NCBI GenBank assembly: GCA_965204545.1 | Contig: CBDBFA010000003.1 | Span: 1,488,001-1,552,000 of the forward strand | DNA: 64,000 nucleotides | From: JAABVD01 sp965204545 | GTDB lineage: Bacteria > Verrucomicrobiota > Verrucomicrobiia > Opitutales > UBA2995 | Direction of reading: 5' to 3' | Shown: positions 35,519-44,349 of the stretch, piece after piece | Position numbering within the stretch: the stretch's first letter is position 1 | Layout of the letters: each line of letters starts with the position of its first letter | Notes under the pieces: generated by a model | The model's input: the letters and a program-made list of their open reading frames with translations, nothing else | Databases searched by the model: none | Told to the model about the DNA's origin: nothing | Program-made: the position numbers and the translations under genes

Positions 35519-36161
35519 CCGCCAAGCCGTTCGGGATATATGCTGCGATACGGGATTCATGGGAAGCCCGATTGATCCCATTTTCAGGGACCGGGATGCC
35601 TTTGCCGATTTTTTCACGCGCTACTATACCGATCTGGAACCGGAAAACGCATTGGTTGTATTGGATGGCGAAACGGTTGTGGGGTATCTGTTGGGGGCTT
35701 TGGATTACAAACGGTGTGATCGCAGACAATGGTGGCTCTTGCTTTCCCGAACCGTACCAAAAGTAGCCCTCCGCATCCTTACTTTCCGCTACAATAAGCC
35801 TTCCCTCAAATTTCTGGCCTGGTTTCTATTCCGCGCGGCGAGGGAAACGCCGAAGTCCATACCCGATGCAGCCCACTTTCACGTCAACCTCCTGGAGAAA
35901 TACCGGACCGGGGTCGCCGGCAGGCGGTTGATTTTCCATTTCGTAAACCGTCTGGCCCGGCTGGGGCACAAAGGGGTGTACGGCCAAATCCAGGTCTACG
36001 AAAGCAGGCGCGCGGAAAAGATTTTCAACCGATACGGCTTTAAATTTGTGGACAAGAGGCAAACAACTAAATTCGAGGACTACCTGAACAAACCCGTGTG
36101 GGTGGCCACCGTCTACAACAAATTCGAAGAACGGGGAGACCCCATGCCCGTAATGGAATGA
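35484..36161 (+). CDS. GNAT-family acetyltransferase
   Basis: The 225-residue protein has the GNAT layout: an N-terminal LQIRPYSPTDRQAVRDIC, a central strand with ALVVLDGETVVGYLLGALD, and a C-terminal helix-strand YESRRAEKIFNRYGFKFVD that normally completes the acetyl-CoA fold. A hydrophobic, basic insert lies in the middle (residues about 75-115). It overlaps both neighbours (35 bp upstream, ATGA downstream), forming a three-gene set with a glycosyltransferase and a deacetylase-like protein. An acyl-modified glycan or glycolipid is a reasonable guess for the substrate. Confidence 0.75.
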   Translation: MSLQIRPYSPTDRQAVRDICCDTGFMGSPIDPIFRDRDAFADFFTRYYTDLEPENALVVLDGETVVGYLLGALDYKRCDRRQWWLLLSRTVPKVALRILTFRYNKPSLKFLAWFLFRAARETPKSIPDAAHFHVNLLEKYRTGVAGRRLIFHFVNRLARLGHKGVYGQIQVYESRRAEKIFNRYGFKFVDKRQTTKFEDYLNKPVWVATVYNKFEERGDPMPVME

Positions 36162-36961
36162 GGGATCCTGGAAAAAAATTGATTGTTTCCTTTCACGATC
36201 TTCATCCCGGATCCTGGGAATGCTGCCGGCGCTTCATGGAACGCTGTCGCAGCTACGGAGCCAATACCTTGTCCCTGCTTCTGGTCCCCCAATTCCACGG
36301 CCAACCTCCCTTCACCGAAAACCAGGCCTTCGTCAGTTGGCTTAGAAGAGTTTCCGAAGGTGGTTACGAAATCTGCCTGCACGGCTACTATCACAAAGCG
36401 GAAAACATATCCGGAGGGCACAAAGAGCGCCTGGTGGCGAATTACTATACAAACCGTGAAGGGGAATTCTACCAACTCTCGGCCAAAAAGGCCAAACAGA
36501 GGGTATCGGGCGGATTGCATTTGTTGAAGCAATCCCATCTGCCGGTTTACGGTTTCACCGCCCCGGCCTGGTTGATTAGCGACGCGGCAAGGCAAGTGCT
36601 GATCGAGTCGGGATTTCTCTATCAAAGTTTGTGGAGCAAAGTGGAGTTGCTCCAGTCGGAGGCGAGCATTCCGGCACCCGCTCTGGTGTACGGCTCACGA
36701 AGCACTTGCCACAGGATGCTCTCGCGGGCCTGGATACCGTTTTTCCATCGTTGGAACCGAAAAACCCGCATTCTCCGCCTCGCCGTCCATCCAAACGACT
36801 TCCGGTATCCCGCAATTGAGCATCGGCTCTATGCCCTGCTACAAAAAGCCCTGCAAACGAGAACCGCCTCCACCTATCGAGATCTGATTCCCGAAGCATC
36901 CCGCAGGCCTGTCGGAACGGCCCCTGACCACGCTCGGCAGGGCAGATTGCAACATGGATGA
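36158..36961 (+). CDS. DUF2334/polysaccharide-deacetylase-like protein
   Basis: The 267-residue protein has the TIM-barrel-like NodB/DUF2334 pattern. VSFHDLHPGSW supplies the first Asp/His motif, EICLHGYYHKA the second (with the HxxxH-type metal ligands), and YGFTAPAWLIS and LRLAVHPNDFRYP the later conserved loops. By family it removes acyl groups from amino sugars or glycans. The start overlaps the acetyltransferase stop (ATGA), and its end overlaps nadC by 8 bp. Having an acetyltransferase and a deacetylase-like enzyme in one set suggests an exchange of acyl groups on one sugar; this is inference. Confidence 0.78.
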   Translation: MRDPGKKLIVSFHDLHPGSWECCRRFMERCRSYGANTLSLLLVPQFHGQPPFTENQAFVSWLRRVSEGGYEICLHGYYHKAENISGGHKERLVANYYTNREGEFYQLSAKKAKQRVSGGLHLLKQSHLPVYGFTAPAWLISDAARQVLIESGFLYQSLWSKVELLQSEASIPAPALVYGSRSTCHRMLSRAWIPFFHRWNRKTRILRLAVHPNDFRYPAIEHRLYALLQKALQTRTASTYRDLIPEASRRPVGTAPDHARQGRLQHG

Positions 36962-37946
36962 GAAAAAAGTGAAATTTCATCCTGAACCTTCTTTTTCCAG
37001 GGACAACTCCGGGACACCCTCATTTTGTCCCGCACAGCGGGTAAAATTCTCCGACTTGTCGCGGGATTATTTGGAGCGGCTGGTCCGAGGGGCGCGCCAG
37101 GAGGACTTGGAGGGATTCGGCTTGGACGCCCCTCCTCAAGCCTCTGGGGACGTGACGTCGAAACTTTTGTCCTCAGGACTTGGGGGTGAAGCCACTCTGG
37201 TGGCCAGGGAATCCCTCATTGCCTGCGGCATTCCACTGATACCCATTGTCCTGAGCGCATACCACGAAGACCTGTCGTTCGATCCCGAGGTGGAGGATGG
37301 AGACCGGGTCGAGTCGGGTCAAAGCCTGGGAATCGTATCGGGGCCTGCTTCTGAATTGCTCATGTCCGAGAGGGTTTTGCTCAATTTTCTACAGTTTTTA
37401 TCGGGAGTGGCAACATTGACGCGAAGTTATGTCGATGCCCTGGGCCCTTCTACAACCCGGTTGCTCGACACGCGCAAGACAATCCCCGGCTATCGCATGC
37501 TGCAAAAATATGCCGTGGCCTGTGGAGGCGGCTGGAATCACCGGTTGGGATTGTTCGACCGGGTGATGTTGAAAGACAACCATCTGGCGGCAAATTCCGC
37601 CCTCTCGGGCGAAGCCCTTACCGAGTTGGTTGGCAATGCCCGTCGGCGGAATCCGGAACTTTTGATCGAGGTGGAAGTCGACGATCTGGAACAGGTACCT
37701 GCCGTCTTGGAGGCGGGCCCTGACAAATTGATGCTGGACAACTTTTCCATCCCTCAATTGAAGCGGGCGATTACCCTGATTGGCCGCCGGGTTTGCACTG
37801 AAGCGACGGGAGGAGTGACCCTGGACAAACTTGCCGAACTCGGTTCAATCGGACTCGATTTCATATCGGCCGGCGCCCTGGTCCACAAAGCGGTGTGGAT
37901 GGATATCGGCTTGGACTGGAATTTTGGAACTTACCCTGAAGGGTAG
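36954..37946 (+). CDS. nadC: Nicotinate-nucleotide pyrophosphorylase (carboxylating)
   Basis: This enzyme makes nicotinate mononucleotide from quinolinate and PRPP in de novo NAD synthesis. The 330-residue protein has an extra N-terminal stretch of about 35 residues before LSRDYLERLVRGARQEDL. The conserved core follows: TRKTIPGYRMLQKYAVACGG, NHRLGLFDRVMLKDNHL, IEVEVDDLEQ, LMLDNFS and EATGGV. It overlaps the upstream gene by 8 bp. The next gene, 24 bp away, is birA, a common bacterial pairing. Confidence 0.95.
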   Translation: MDEKKVKFHPEPSFSRDNSGTPSFCPAQRVKFSDLSRDYLERLVRGARQEDLEGFGLDAPPQASGDVTSKLLSSGLGGEATLVARESLIACGIPLIPIVLSAYHEDLSFDPEVEDGDRVESGQSLGIVSGPASELLMSERVLLNFLQFLSGVATLTRSYVDALGPSTTRLLDTRKTIPGYRMLQKYAVACGGGWNHRLGLFDRVMLKDNHLAANSALSGEALTELVGNARRRNPELLIEVEVDDLEQVPAVLEAGPDKLMLDNFSIPQLKRAITLIGRRVCTEATGGVTLDKLAELGSIGLDFISAGALVHKAVWMDIGLDWNFGTYPEG

Positions 37947-37970
37947 CGGTTTCACCCCTGGCTAATCCCA

Positions 37971-38969
37971 ATGTCCGCGACCGATCCCACGACCTCAGCC
38001 CTTTTGAAAGCGCTCCTCATGGCACAGGACAGGTATGTCTCCGTCCGGGAACTGGCCCGGGAAACGGGTATCAGCCGAGGGGCCGTCCGAAGCCGATTGG
38101 AACCGTTGCAAAGCGAAGGGTTCGGCTTCGAGAGGGTCGCGACTCGGGGATACCGGTTGACCCGTAAACCGAATTGCCTGAACACCTGGGCAACCGCCGC
38201 CTATCTCCATGGGAAAGAAGAAATCCCCGAGCTGATCTTCCTTTCCTCCATCGACAGCACCAATGATCACGCCGCCCGCTTGCTGGCTCACAACTACGAT
38301 GCACCCTTTTTCGTGGTTTCCAATGAGCAGACAAAGGGGCGGGGTCGCATGGGGCGGCAATGGCATAGTCCTCCTTCCCGAAACCTCTACCTTTCCTTTG
38401 CCTCACGCCCCCGGGTCAACCACGATCGCATGAAGCGGTTTACCTTGTGGATGGGAGCGCGCATAGCACGTGACATAGGCCAATGGCTGGGGGTGAACAT
38501 AGGCCTGAAGTGGCCCAACGATCTCTATTACGAGGGCAGGAAGCTGGGGGGCATGCTGACCGATACCAAGGGCGAGGCCAACACCGTGCGGGATTTGGTT
38601 TTCGGGGTCGGCCTGAATGTAAACCAGCGGCGGGAGGACTGGCCCGCGGAACTGGGCGGCTCCGCCATCAGCCTTCGGGAGATCATCGGACAATCATTGG
38701 ACCTCAATCGGGCCAACTCCCGGTTGATCAGGTCAGTCTGGTCCGCCTACGGCACATTTTCCGCCGGGTCCATACGCCGTCCTTTTGAAGACCTGTGGCC
38801 CGGCTTGGATGTGCTGCGGGGAAGATCAGTTACAGCCGAAGTGGGAGGGGAGACCGTCTCGGGGATTGCCTCCGGATTGGATGACGGAGGTTCCCTCATC
38901 GTAAAATTGGGGTCGGGAAAACTCGTCACTTTAAATGCCGGAAATGCACGCCTCACCACAACGGGCTAG
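37971..38969 (+). CDS. birA: Biotin-protein ligase with N-terminal winged helix
   Basis: BirA attaches biotin to the carboxyl-carrier protein AccB (encoded at 47330) and, in its two-domain form, represses biotin genes. The 332-residue protein has an N-terminal helix-turn-helix (SVRELARETGISRGAVRSRL). The catalytic domain contains STNDHAARLL, the biotinoyl-AMP loop GRGRMGRQWHSP, LKWPNDLYYEGRKLGGML and FGVGLNVNQ. A C-terminal SH3-like domain follows. The intact DNA-binding domain suggests a bifunctional regulator; no biotin operon is visible here. Confidence 0.95.
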   Translation: MSATDPTTSALLKALLMAQDRYVSVRELARETGISRGAVRSRLEPLQSEGFGFERVATRGYRLTRKPNCLNTWATAAYLHGKEEIPELIFLSSIDSTNDHAARLLAHNYDAPFFVVSNEQTKGRGRMGRQWHSPPSRNLYLSFASRPRVNHDRMKRFTLWMGARIARDIGQWLGVNIGLKWPNDLYYEGRKLGGMLTDTKGEANTVRDLVFGVGLNVNQRREDWPAELGGSAISLREIIGQSLDLNRANSRLIRSVWSAYGTFSAGSIRRPFEDLWPGLDVLRGRSVTAEVGGETVSGIASGLDDGGSLIVKLGSGKLVTLNAGNARLTTTG

Positions 38970-39041
38970 CCCGCCGGTGGGCAAAATCGCCGTTGCAATA
39001 ATCTACCGGACTGCCTTCATAGGTCATAGAAGCCTGCCCCA

Positions 39042-40079
39042 ATGGACTCCGACGTTGAATACAGTATCGAGGTAAACCACCTCACCAAGTATTACGGGCG
39101 AAAAGCGGCTATTCAGGATGTATCCTTTTCCCTGAAAAAAGGGGAAATCGTAGGTTTTCTGGGGCCCAACGGTTCCGGAAAGAGCACGACCATGAGGATC
39201 CTCACGGGCCTGGTAACCGCCAACAGCGGTTCCGCTTATATATGCGGCATCCCGGTTTCCACCCATCCCGAGGAAATTAAACGCAAGATCGGTTACATGC
39301 CCGAAAACAATCCCCTGCCCTTGGATATGCGGGTAGGGGAATACCTTCGATTCCGAGGCAACCTGAAGGAACTCTCCGGGCGAAAATTGCGTCAACGCAT
39401 CGATTATGTCCTGGAACTCTGTGAACTGGGCAGGGCTCGCAGGCGCGTCATAGGGACCCTATCCAAGGGCTACCGTCAGCGCATCGGTATAGCCGAAGCC
39501 ATCTTGTCGGATCCCGAGGTCACCATAATGGACGAACCGACCATCGGCCTGGACCCTCACCAGATTTTAAAGATACGCGACTTGATCGGTAGCCTGAAGG
39601 GCCGCATGAGCGTGATCATTTCCAGCCACATTCTGCCTGAAATCGAGCTCACCTGTGACCGGGTAATCATCATCAACCAGGGATTCATAGTGGCCAAGGG
39701 AACCCCCCGGCAACTGCGCGAGGAATTCTTGCCGGACAGCGTTTATCACCTGGAAATGAAGGGCTCGATAGAGGCCCTGAAGGCCAAGATAAAATCTATC
39801 AATCCTCAACTTTCCCTACTTACGGAGGGGAACTGCGAGTTCACTGAATTGCACAAGATTACCTTGTCCGGCCCCTGGGATAGCCACTTCGGTGAAAATC
39901 TCATCGCAGAGTTGGCCGTCCAACCCGAAATAAGACTCTTCTCCCTCGTTCATCAGGAACCCACCTTGGAAGACATATTCTTGGCCGCCACCAGGCGATC
40001 CTGGGAAATTTTGTCGGATTTTCCGGATGACAACGACCAAAATCCCTCGAACCTGGGAGGGGAAACGGTAGTGGAGTAA
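39042..40079 (+). CDS. ABC transporter ATP-binding protein (GldA-like)
   Basis: The 345-residue ATPase has Walker A GPNGSGKST, an ABC signature region with LSKGYRQRIGIAEAIL, Walker B VTIMDEPTIGLDP and the switch His in IISSHILPEIE. The C-terminal third resembles the regulatory tail of GldA/ABC-2 type ATPases. It opens a four-gene run with an ABC-2 permease, a GldG-like protein and a DUF4340 protein. In Bacteroidota GldAFG supports gliding, but similar clusters occur widely in non-gliding bacteria, so gliding should not be assumed. Confidence 0.9.
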   Translation: MDSDVEYSIEVNHLTKYYGRKAAIQDVSFSLKKGEIVGFLGPNGSGKSTTMRILTGLVTANSGSAYICGIPVSTHPEEIKRKIGYMPENNPLPLDMRVGEYLRFRGNLKELSGRKLRQRIDYVLELCELGRARRRVIGTLSKGYRQRIGIAEAILSDPEVTIMDEPTIGLDPHQILKIRDLIGSLKGRMSVIISSHILPEIELTCDRVIIINQGFIVAKGTPRQLREEFLPDSVYHLEMKGSIEALKAKIKSINPQLSLLTEGNCEFTELHKITLSGPWDSHFGENLIAELAVQPEIRLFSLVHQEPTLEDIFLAATRRSWEILSDFPDDNDQNPSNLGGETVVE

Positions 40080-40094
40080 ACCTGGGGGCCAAGC

Positions 40095-40847
40095 ATGAAG
40101 CACTTTCTCACACTCTTGAAGAACGAGTTGCGAAGCCTGTTGTTGAGCCCCGCCACTTACCTGGCTTCCTTCTTTTTTTTGGTCGTGATGGGCTTTCTCT
40201 ACCAATTCGTCCTGGAAAGTTACAACAGGCATCCCCAGGAACTTCTCCCGACCAATATATTCCTCAACGCCTTCTTCATACCGGTATTCTTCCTGGTGCC
40301 CCTGCTGACCATGCGCAGCATTGCGGAAGAACGCCGTCTGGGATTGATGGACAGTTTGTTGGCGACCCCGATCAATTCGATCGAACTGGTAGGGAGCAAA
40401 TTTTTTGCCGCCTACCTGTTTTACATCATCCTCTACCTGCTGACCTTGGCCTACCCCGCCATCACCTACTACTATTTTCCCGATCAACGCATTGTCGACT
40501 GGGCCAGCCTTACCGGGGGCTACACCTTTATCTGCGTGAGCGGATGGCTTTTTATCAGCATCGGGATATTTGCCAGCTCAATGGCCCGCAGCCAGTTGGT
40601 GGCGGGGATCTTCAGCTTTTCCCTGTTGTTCGGGCTGATTGCCGGAGGAAAATACCTGAATGATCTGGCCGTTGTGCATCTGGACGATTTCTCCATCCAA
40701 CGCGCCCTGATCCAATACGTCCAGATAAACGACCACGTGGAGGATTTCACTCGAGGCATCCTGGATACCAGGCCGTTTTTCTTCTATGGAAGCGGGGCCC
40801 TTTTGATGCTCAGCCTGGCTGTGCTGGCTGTAGACCACAAACGATAG
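40095..40847 (+). CDS. ABC-2 type permease (GldF-like)
   Basis: The 250-residue protein has six predicted membrane helices in the ABC-2 arrangement. The family loop FLVPLLTMRSIAEERRLGLMDSLLATPI lies between helices two and three. It follows the ATPase gene by 15 bp and is followed by the GldG-like gene within 9 bp. It should form the membrane channel of the same transporter; the exported substrate is unknown. Confidence 0.88.
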   Translation: MKHFLTLLKNELRSLLLSPATYLASFFFLVVMGFLYQFVLESYNRHPQELLPTNIFLNAFFIPVFFLVPLLTMRSIAEERRLGLMDSLLATPINSIELVGSKFFAAYLFYIILYLLTLAYPAITYYYFPDQRIVDWASLTGGYTFICVSGWLFISIGIFASSMARSQLVAGIFSFSLLFGLIAGGKYLNDLAVVHLDDFSIQRALIQYVQINDHVEDFTRGILDTRPFFFYGSGALLMLSLAVLAVDHKR

Positions 40848-40856
40848 GCAAAGCGA

Positions 40857-42341
40857 ATGTCGAACCTGGACAACTTCAAATTCAGCCGTTGGTTCCACGC
40901 GGGCCATTCCCTCTTGCAGTTTCTGTTGGTGGTCACCTTGTTTTTCAGTTTGAACCTGATTGGGCTGATGCATTTCGAACGATACGACATAACCGGGGAT
41001 CGAAGGTATGCCCTGTCCGCGGAAACCGCTTCCTACATTGCCGGATTGACCGAGCCCATCCGCATCATTGTCACGCAAAGCTCGGACGAAGAGGGCAGTG
41101 AATTGCGCTCCTACGAGGCGGATCTGCGCAACTTGGTCAAGGAGTATGAATACATTGCCCAAAAAACGGGTTCCGGCCCCATTCAGTCGGAATTCATAAA
41201 CGTTTATCAGCAACGGCGATTGGCTCAGGAACTGGTGGAGGAATTCGGTGTCAACCAGCCCAATATCATCATCATCGCCTCGAAAAATAAACACAGGGTC
41301 ATAACCCCGGAGGAAGTTTACAGTTCCGAAAACCTGGAGAGAATCTCCTTCCGGGGCGAGCAGGTCTTTACCTCCGCGATTTTGGACGTTTCCAGGCCCA
41401 AAGGGCATACCGTCTACTTTCTGACCGGGCACGGGGAACGCGACATAAGAAGCGTCGACCCCATTGCAGGGTTATCGGAATTGGCCCAGGAACTAAGTCA
41501 GCGAAATTTCGAATTGTCCACACTGGACCTCGCTTCTCCCGATGCCCGCGTACCGGAGGACGCCGACCTGTTGATCCTGGCCGGACCCAAATACCCCTTG
41601 CTGGCCCGCGAGATAAGTGCTTTGAAAGACTACCTCACCGACCGGGCCGGTCGGCTGATACTGCTCATCGATCCCACAATAAAAAACAACTTGGATGATT
41701 TGTTCTTTCAGTGGGGAATCCTGGCCGAGGACATGGTGGTCCTGGACAGCGGACCCGATTACATGATGAACGGGGGAGACCTGCTTTTAAGGCGTTTCGA
41801 CCCCGAGCACCCCATCACCGAGTCGTTGGCTAAAAACAACCTATCCGTGCTGGTAGGCTTTTCCCGCCCGGTGCGGGCCGACCTCGGAGCTCCCTTGGAC
41901 GACCGCCTTTCGGTCACCCCTATCGTGGGCGGTTCGGAAACCAGTTGGGGAGAGCGATTCTACCGGGACGAGACCCAGATCGGCTTCGATTCCGATGTCG
42001 ACCTGCAGGGCCCGGTCAGCGTAGTGGCCGTTTCGGAGCGCAGTATTTCCTCCGATTTGGGTATCGATATTCCGGGAGGACGCATGGTAGTATTCGGTAC
42101 CTCCGATCTCATCACCAATAGCCGCCTGACGGTACTGGGCAATTTCACCCTCTTTCTCAACGCCATCAACTGGGCCCTGGACCGCAACAACCTTCTGTCC
42201 ATTGAGCCCAGGCCCATTGAGAGACTGCATATTACTCTCAGCCAGGAGGAAATGACCCAATTGAGGTTGGTTGTATTGTTGATCCTGCCGGGTTGCGCGG
42301 CTATTTTGGGAATGATAATTTACTGGATCCGTCGCAGTTGA
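40857..42341 (+). CDS. GldG-like ABC-associated extracytoplasmic protein
   Basis: The 494-residue protein has an N-terminal helix (LLQFLLVVTLFFSLNLIGLM) and a large extracytoplasmic region. That region shows the family pattern YALSAETASYIAGLTEPIRI and the central AKGHTVYFLTGHGERD-like stretch. A C-terminal helix (VVLLILPGCAAILGMIIYW) anchors it again. This fits the ABC-type uncharacterised/GldG family associated with ABC-2 permeases. Its position between the permease and the DUF4340 gene supports a single complex. Confidence 0.88.
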   Translation: MSNLDNFKFSRWFHAGHSLLQFLLVVTLFFSLNLIGLMHFERYDITGDRRYALSAETASYIAGLTEPIRIIVTQSSDEEGSELRSYEADLRNLVKEYEYIAQKTGSGPIQSEFINVYQQRRLAQELVEEFGVNQPNIIIIASKNKHRVITPEEVYSSENLERISFRGEQVFTSAILDVSRPKGHTVYFLTGHGERDIRSVDPIAGLSELAQELSQRNFELSTLDLASPDARVPEDADLLILAGPKYPLLAREISALKDYLTDRAGRLILLIDPTIKNNLDDLFFQWGILAEDMVVLDSGPDYMMNGGDLLLRRFDPEHPITESLAKNNLSVLVGFSRPVRADLGAPLDDRLSVTPIVGGSETSWGERFYRDETQIGFDSDVDLQGPVSVVAVSERSISSDLGIDIPGGRMVVFGTSDLITNSRLTVLGNFTLFLNAINWALDRNNLLSIEPRPIERLHITLSQEEMTQLRLVVLLILPGCAAILGMIIYWIRRS

Positions 42342-42357
42342 ACGACCCTTCCTCCCC

Positions 42358-44268
42358 ATGAGAAAACACCTCACCTTGATCCTGATTCTGATGAATTTGG
42401 TTGCTCTGGCTGTTTTCTACTTTTTTGAAAAGGGAATTCGGATGGAGGAACGATTTGCCCGGGAAGATAAAAAAATTTTTCACGAAGAAGCAGTAAACAT
42501 CGACTATATTCGGATCTCAGGGGACTCGATCGGACCCGACCGGATCCTGAAAAAAACCGAAACGCAATGGGATCTGATTTCCCCTATCGAATGGCAGGCC
42601 AATTTTTTTGCGGTGAGCCGCATTCTCAACCAGATCACCTTTTTGGAAAAGGAAACGGGATTTCTGGTGGAGGATCTCAAGGATGCGGAACGGGACCTGT
42701 CCAATTTCGGCCTGGATAACCCTCAGCTCAGGTTGGAGTTTGGCAAAGGCGCCAACCGCACGGCCATAGCCATTGGAACGCCCACCGAAATCGGCAACCG
42801 CGTTTACATTCTTTCCCCTGACGAAAAGGAAATCATGGTCATTGCACGCGGCCTCTACGACAGCTTGCTGGTGGATCTGGGAAATCTCCAAAGCCAGTCG
42901 GTCTTCGAGATACCCCTGTTCGAATTGAAAACCCTCAGCATTCAAAAGTCCTATCCCTCCCCTTTGCGCATCCGCATTTCGAAAATCGACCACCAATGGC
43001 GCTTTGAAACGCCCATCCAGACCCTGGCGGATCTGGCCGGAATGGAAACAGTGGTAAACGGATTAAACAATTTGGCCGTGCATTCGTTTATCGACAATCC
43101 CGATCCCGACCTGAACGTTTACAATCTGGCCAATCCCCAAATGCGATTGACCCTGGAAGCGGAGGACAAACGCCAATCGATACTGGTTGGGGCCAAGTTT
43201 ACGGCGGCGGGAGGGGATGAACTGTACTACGCAAAACTGAGTGAAAACGACACTATCTTCACCATTCCGGTGAGGCTTTTCGACGAGCATCTCAACAATG
43301 CGCAGGAGGAATTGCGGGAAAGGCGATTCGTCCATTTCGAACCCCGCGCCCTCGGCGCCCTGGAAATCAGCCGAGGGGATCAGGCCCTTTCCCTGCAGAA
43401 ATTGGTGACCGGCGAATGGCAGGTATTCAGCAGGGAGGAGGATGGCAGCATGGTGGCGCACGCGGCGGACCCCGGTATTGTAGCCTCCATGGTCACCAGT
43501 TTGCAGACCTTGAGGGCGCAAAATTTCGTGTCCGATGCCCCCTCCAACGCAGACCTGGAAAATTACGGTTTCACCGATCCCCAACGCGTGATACAGCTCA
43601 AGGCCGATAGGGACATCGTTCTGGAGGTGGGTGATTTGGTGACCGGAAAAGTACGGCACGCTTACGCAAAACTGGAAAGTGAGCCCTTCATTTACGAAGT
43701 GGATCGATCTCTTTTGGAGGAGTTTCACACCCGGCCTCTTGATTACCTGGCCCGCCTCGTTCACCGGGAACCGGCCGAAGCCGCCCTGGTCGGGTTCACC
43801 GTTAATGAGGCCGATAGCGATCGAGTGGTTTACGGCGCGGCCTTGAATGAGGTCACTCCAACCTGGTCTGTCATCGCGGCGGCAAATGAAGTGGAAAGCT
43901 CCGCCCGGGAGGACCTGCTGGCGCTGGTAGACCAGGCTAAGGAGGTCCGAGCAAAATCCTATATCGATGAAGCTTTCGACACCATCGAATGGAAGTATCG
44001 GCTGGATCTCCTCTTTGAGCGGGGGGAAAAAGAGGAGGTAGATTCCTGGATTACCAGCCTGTGGGTAAGTGAGCGGCTGAGCGGCACCCGCGCCATTGTA
44101 GGGTTCCCCCAACAGGAGCGTGTTTTCTATGCGCCCCAGCGGTTTATCGACGCCTTTTTCGGCCTTACCTTTTCAAGGTTTGATCCCGGACCGGAACTCG
44201 ATCCGGCAACCACACCGGGGCGACGCCCCGCCGGACCTTTCCCTACGGATACTCTGGTCGATCCCTGA
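42358..44268 (+). CDS. DUF4340-containing membrane-anchored protein
   Basis: The 636-residue protein has an N-terminal membrane helix (LTLILILMNLVALAVFYFF) followed by repeats of the DUF4340 pattern. Examples are DLSNFGLDNPQLRLEFG, VYNLANPQMRLTLEA and ENYGFTDPQRVIQLKA, each followed by strands that recur about every 100-170 residues. Such proteins usually follow GldG-like genes, as here with a 16 bp gap. Function is not established; it probably lies in the periplasm and assists the same ABC complex. Confidence 0.85.
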   Translation: MRKHLTLILILMNLVALAVFYFFEKGIRMEERFAREDKKIFHEEAVNIDYIRISGDSIGPDRILKKTETQWDLISPIEWQANFFAVSRILNQITFLEKETGFLVEDLKDAERDLSNFGLDNPQLRLEFGKGANRTAIAIGTPTEIGNRVYILSPDEKEIMVIARGLYDSLLVDLGNLQSQSVFEIPLFELKTLSIQKSYPSPLRIRISKIDHQWRFETPIQTLADLAGMETVVNGLNNLAVHSFIDNPDPDLNVYNLANPQMRLTLEAEDKRQSILVGAKFTAAGGDELYYAKLSENDTIFTIPVRLFDEHLNNAQEELRERRFVHFEPRALGALEISRGDQALSLQKLVTGEWQVFSREEDGSMVAHAADPGIVASMVTSLQTLRAQNFVSDAPSNADLENYGFTDPQRVIQLKADRDIVLEVGDLVTGKVRHAYAKLESEPFIYEVDRSLLEEFHTRPLDYLARLVHREPAEAALVGFTVNEADSDRVVYGAALNEVTPTWSVIAAANEVESSAREDLLALVDQAKEVRAKSYIDEAFDTIEWKYRLDLLFERGEKEEVDSWITSLWVSERLSGTRAIVGFPQQERVFYAPQRFIDAFFGLTFSRFDPGPELDPATTPGRRPAGPFPTDTLVDP

Positions 44269-44349
44269 ACAAATCCTCCCAGACCGCATGCATGGCATAA
44301 CATTTGGCCAAGCCTCTCAAGCCACGGTTCACCCCAAGGGGTCAGCCCC

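Noticed and set aside
39042..44268. Gliding motility system on the strength of GldA/F/G-like genes
   Set aside because: The GldAFG-type transporter with DUF4340 occurs in many non-gliding bacteria, and no other gliding genes are present.
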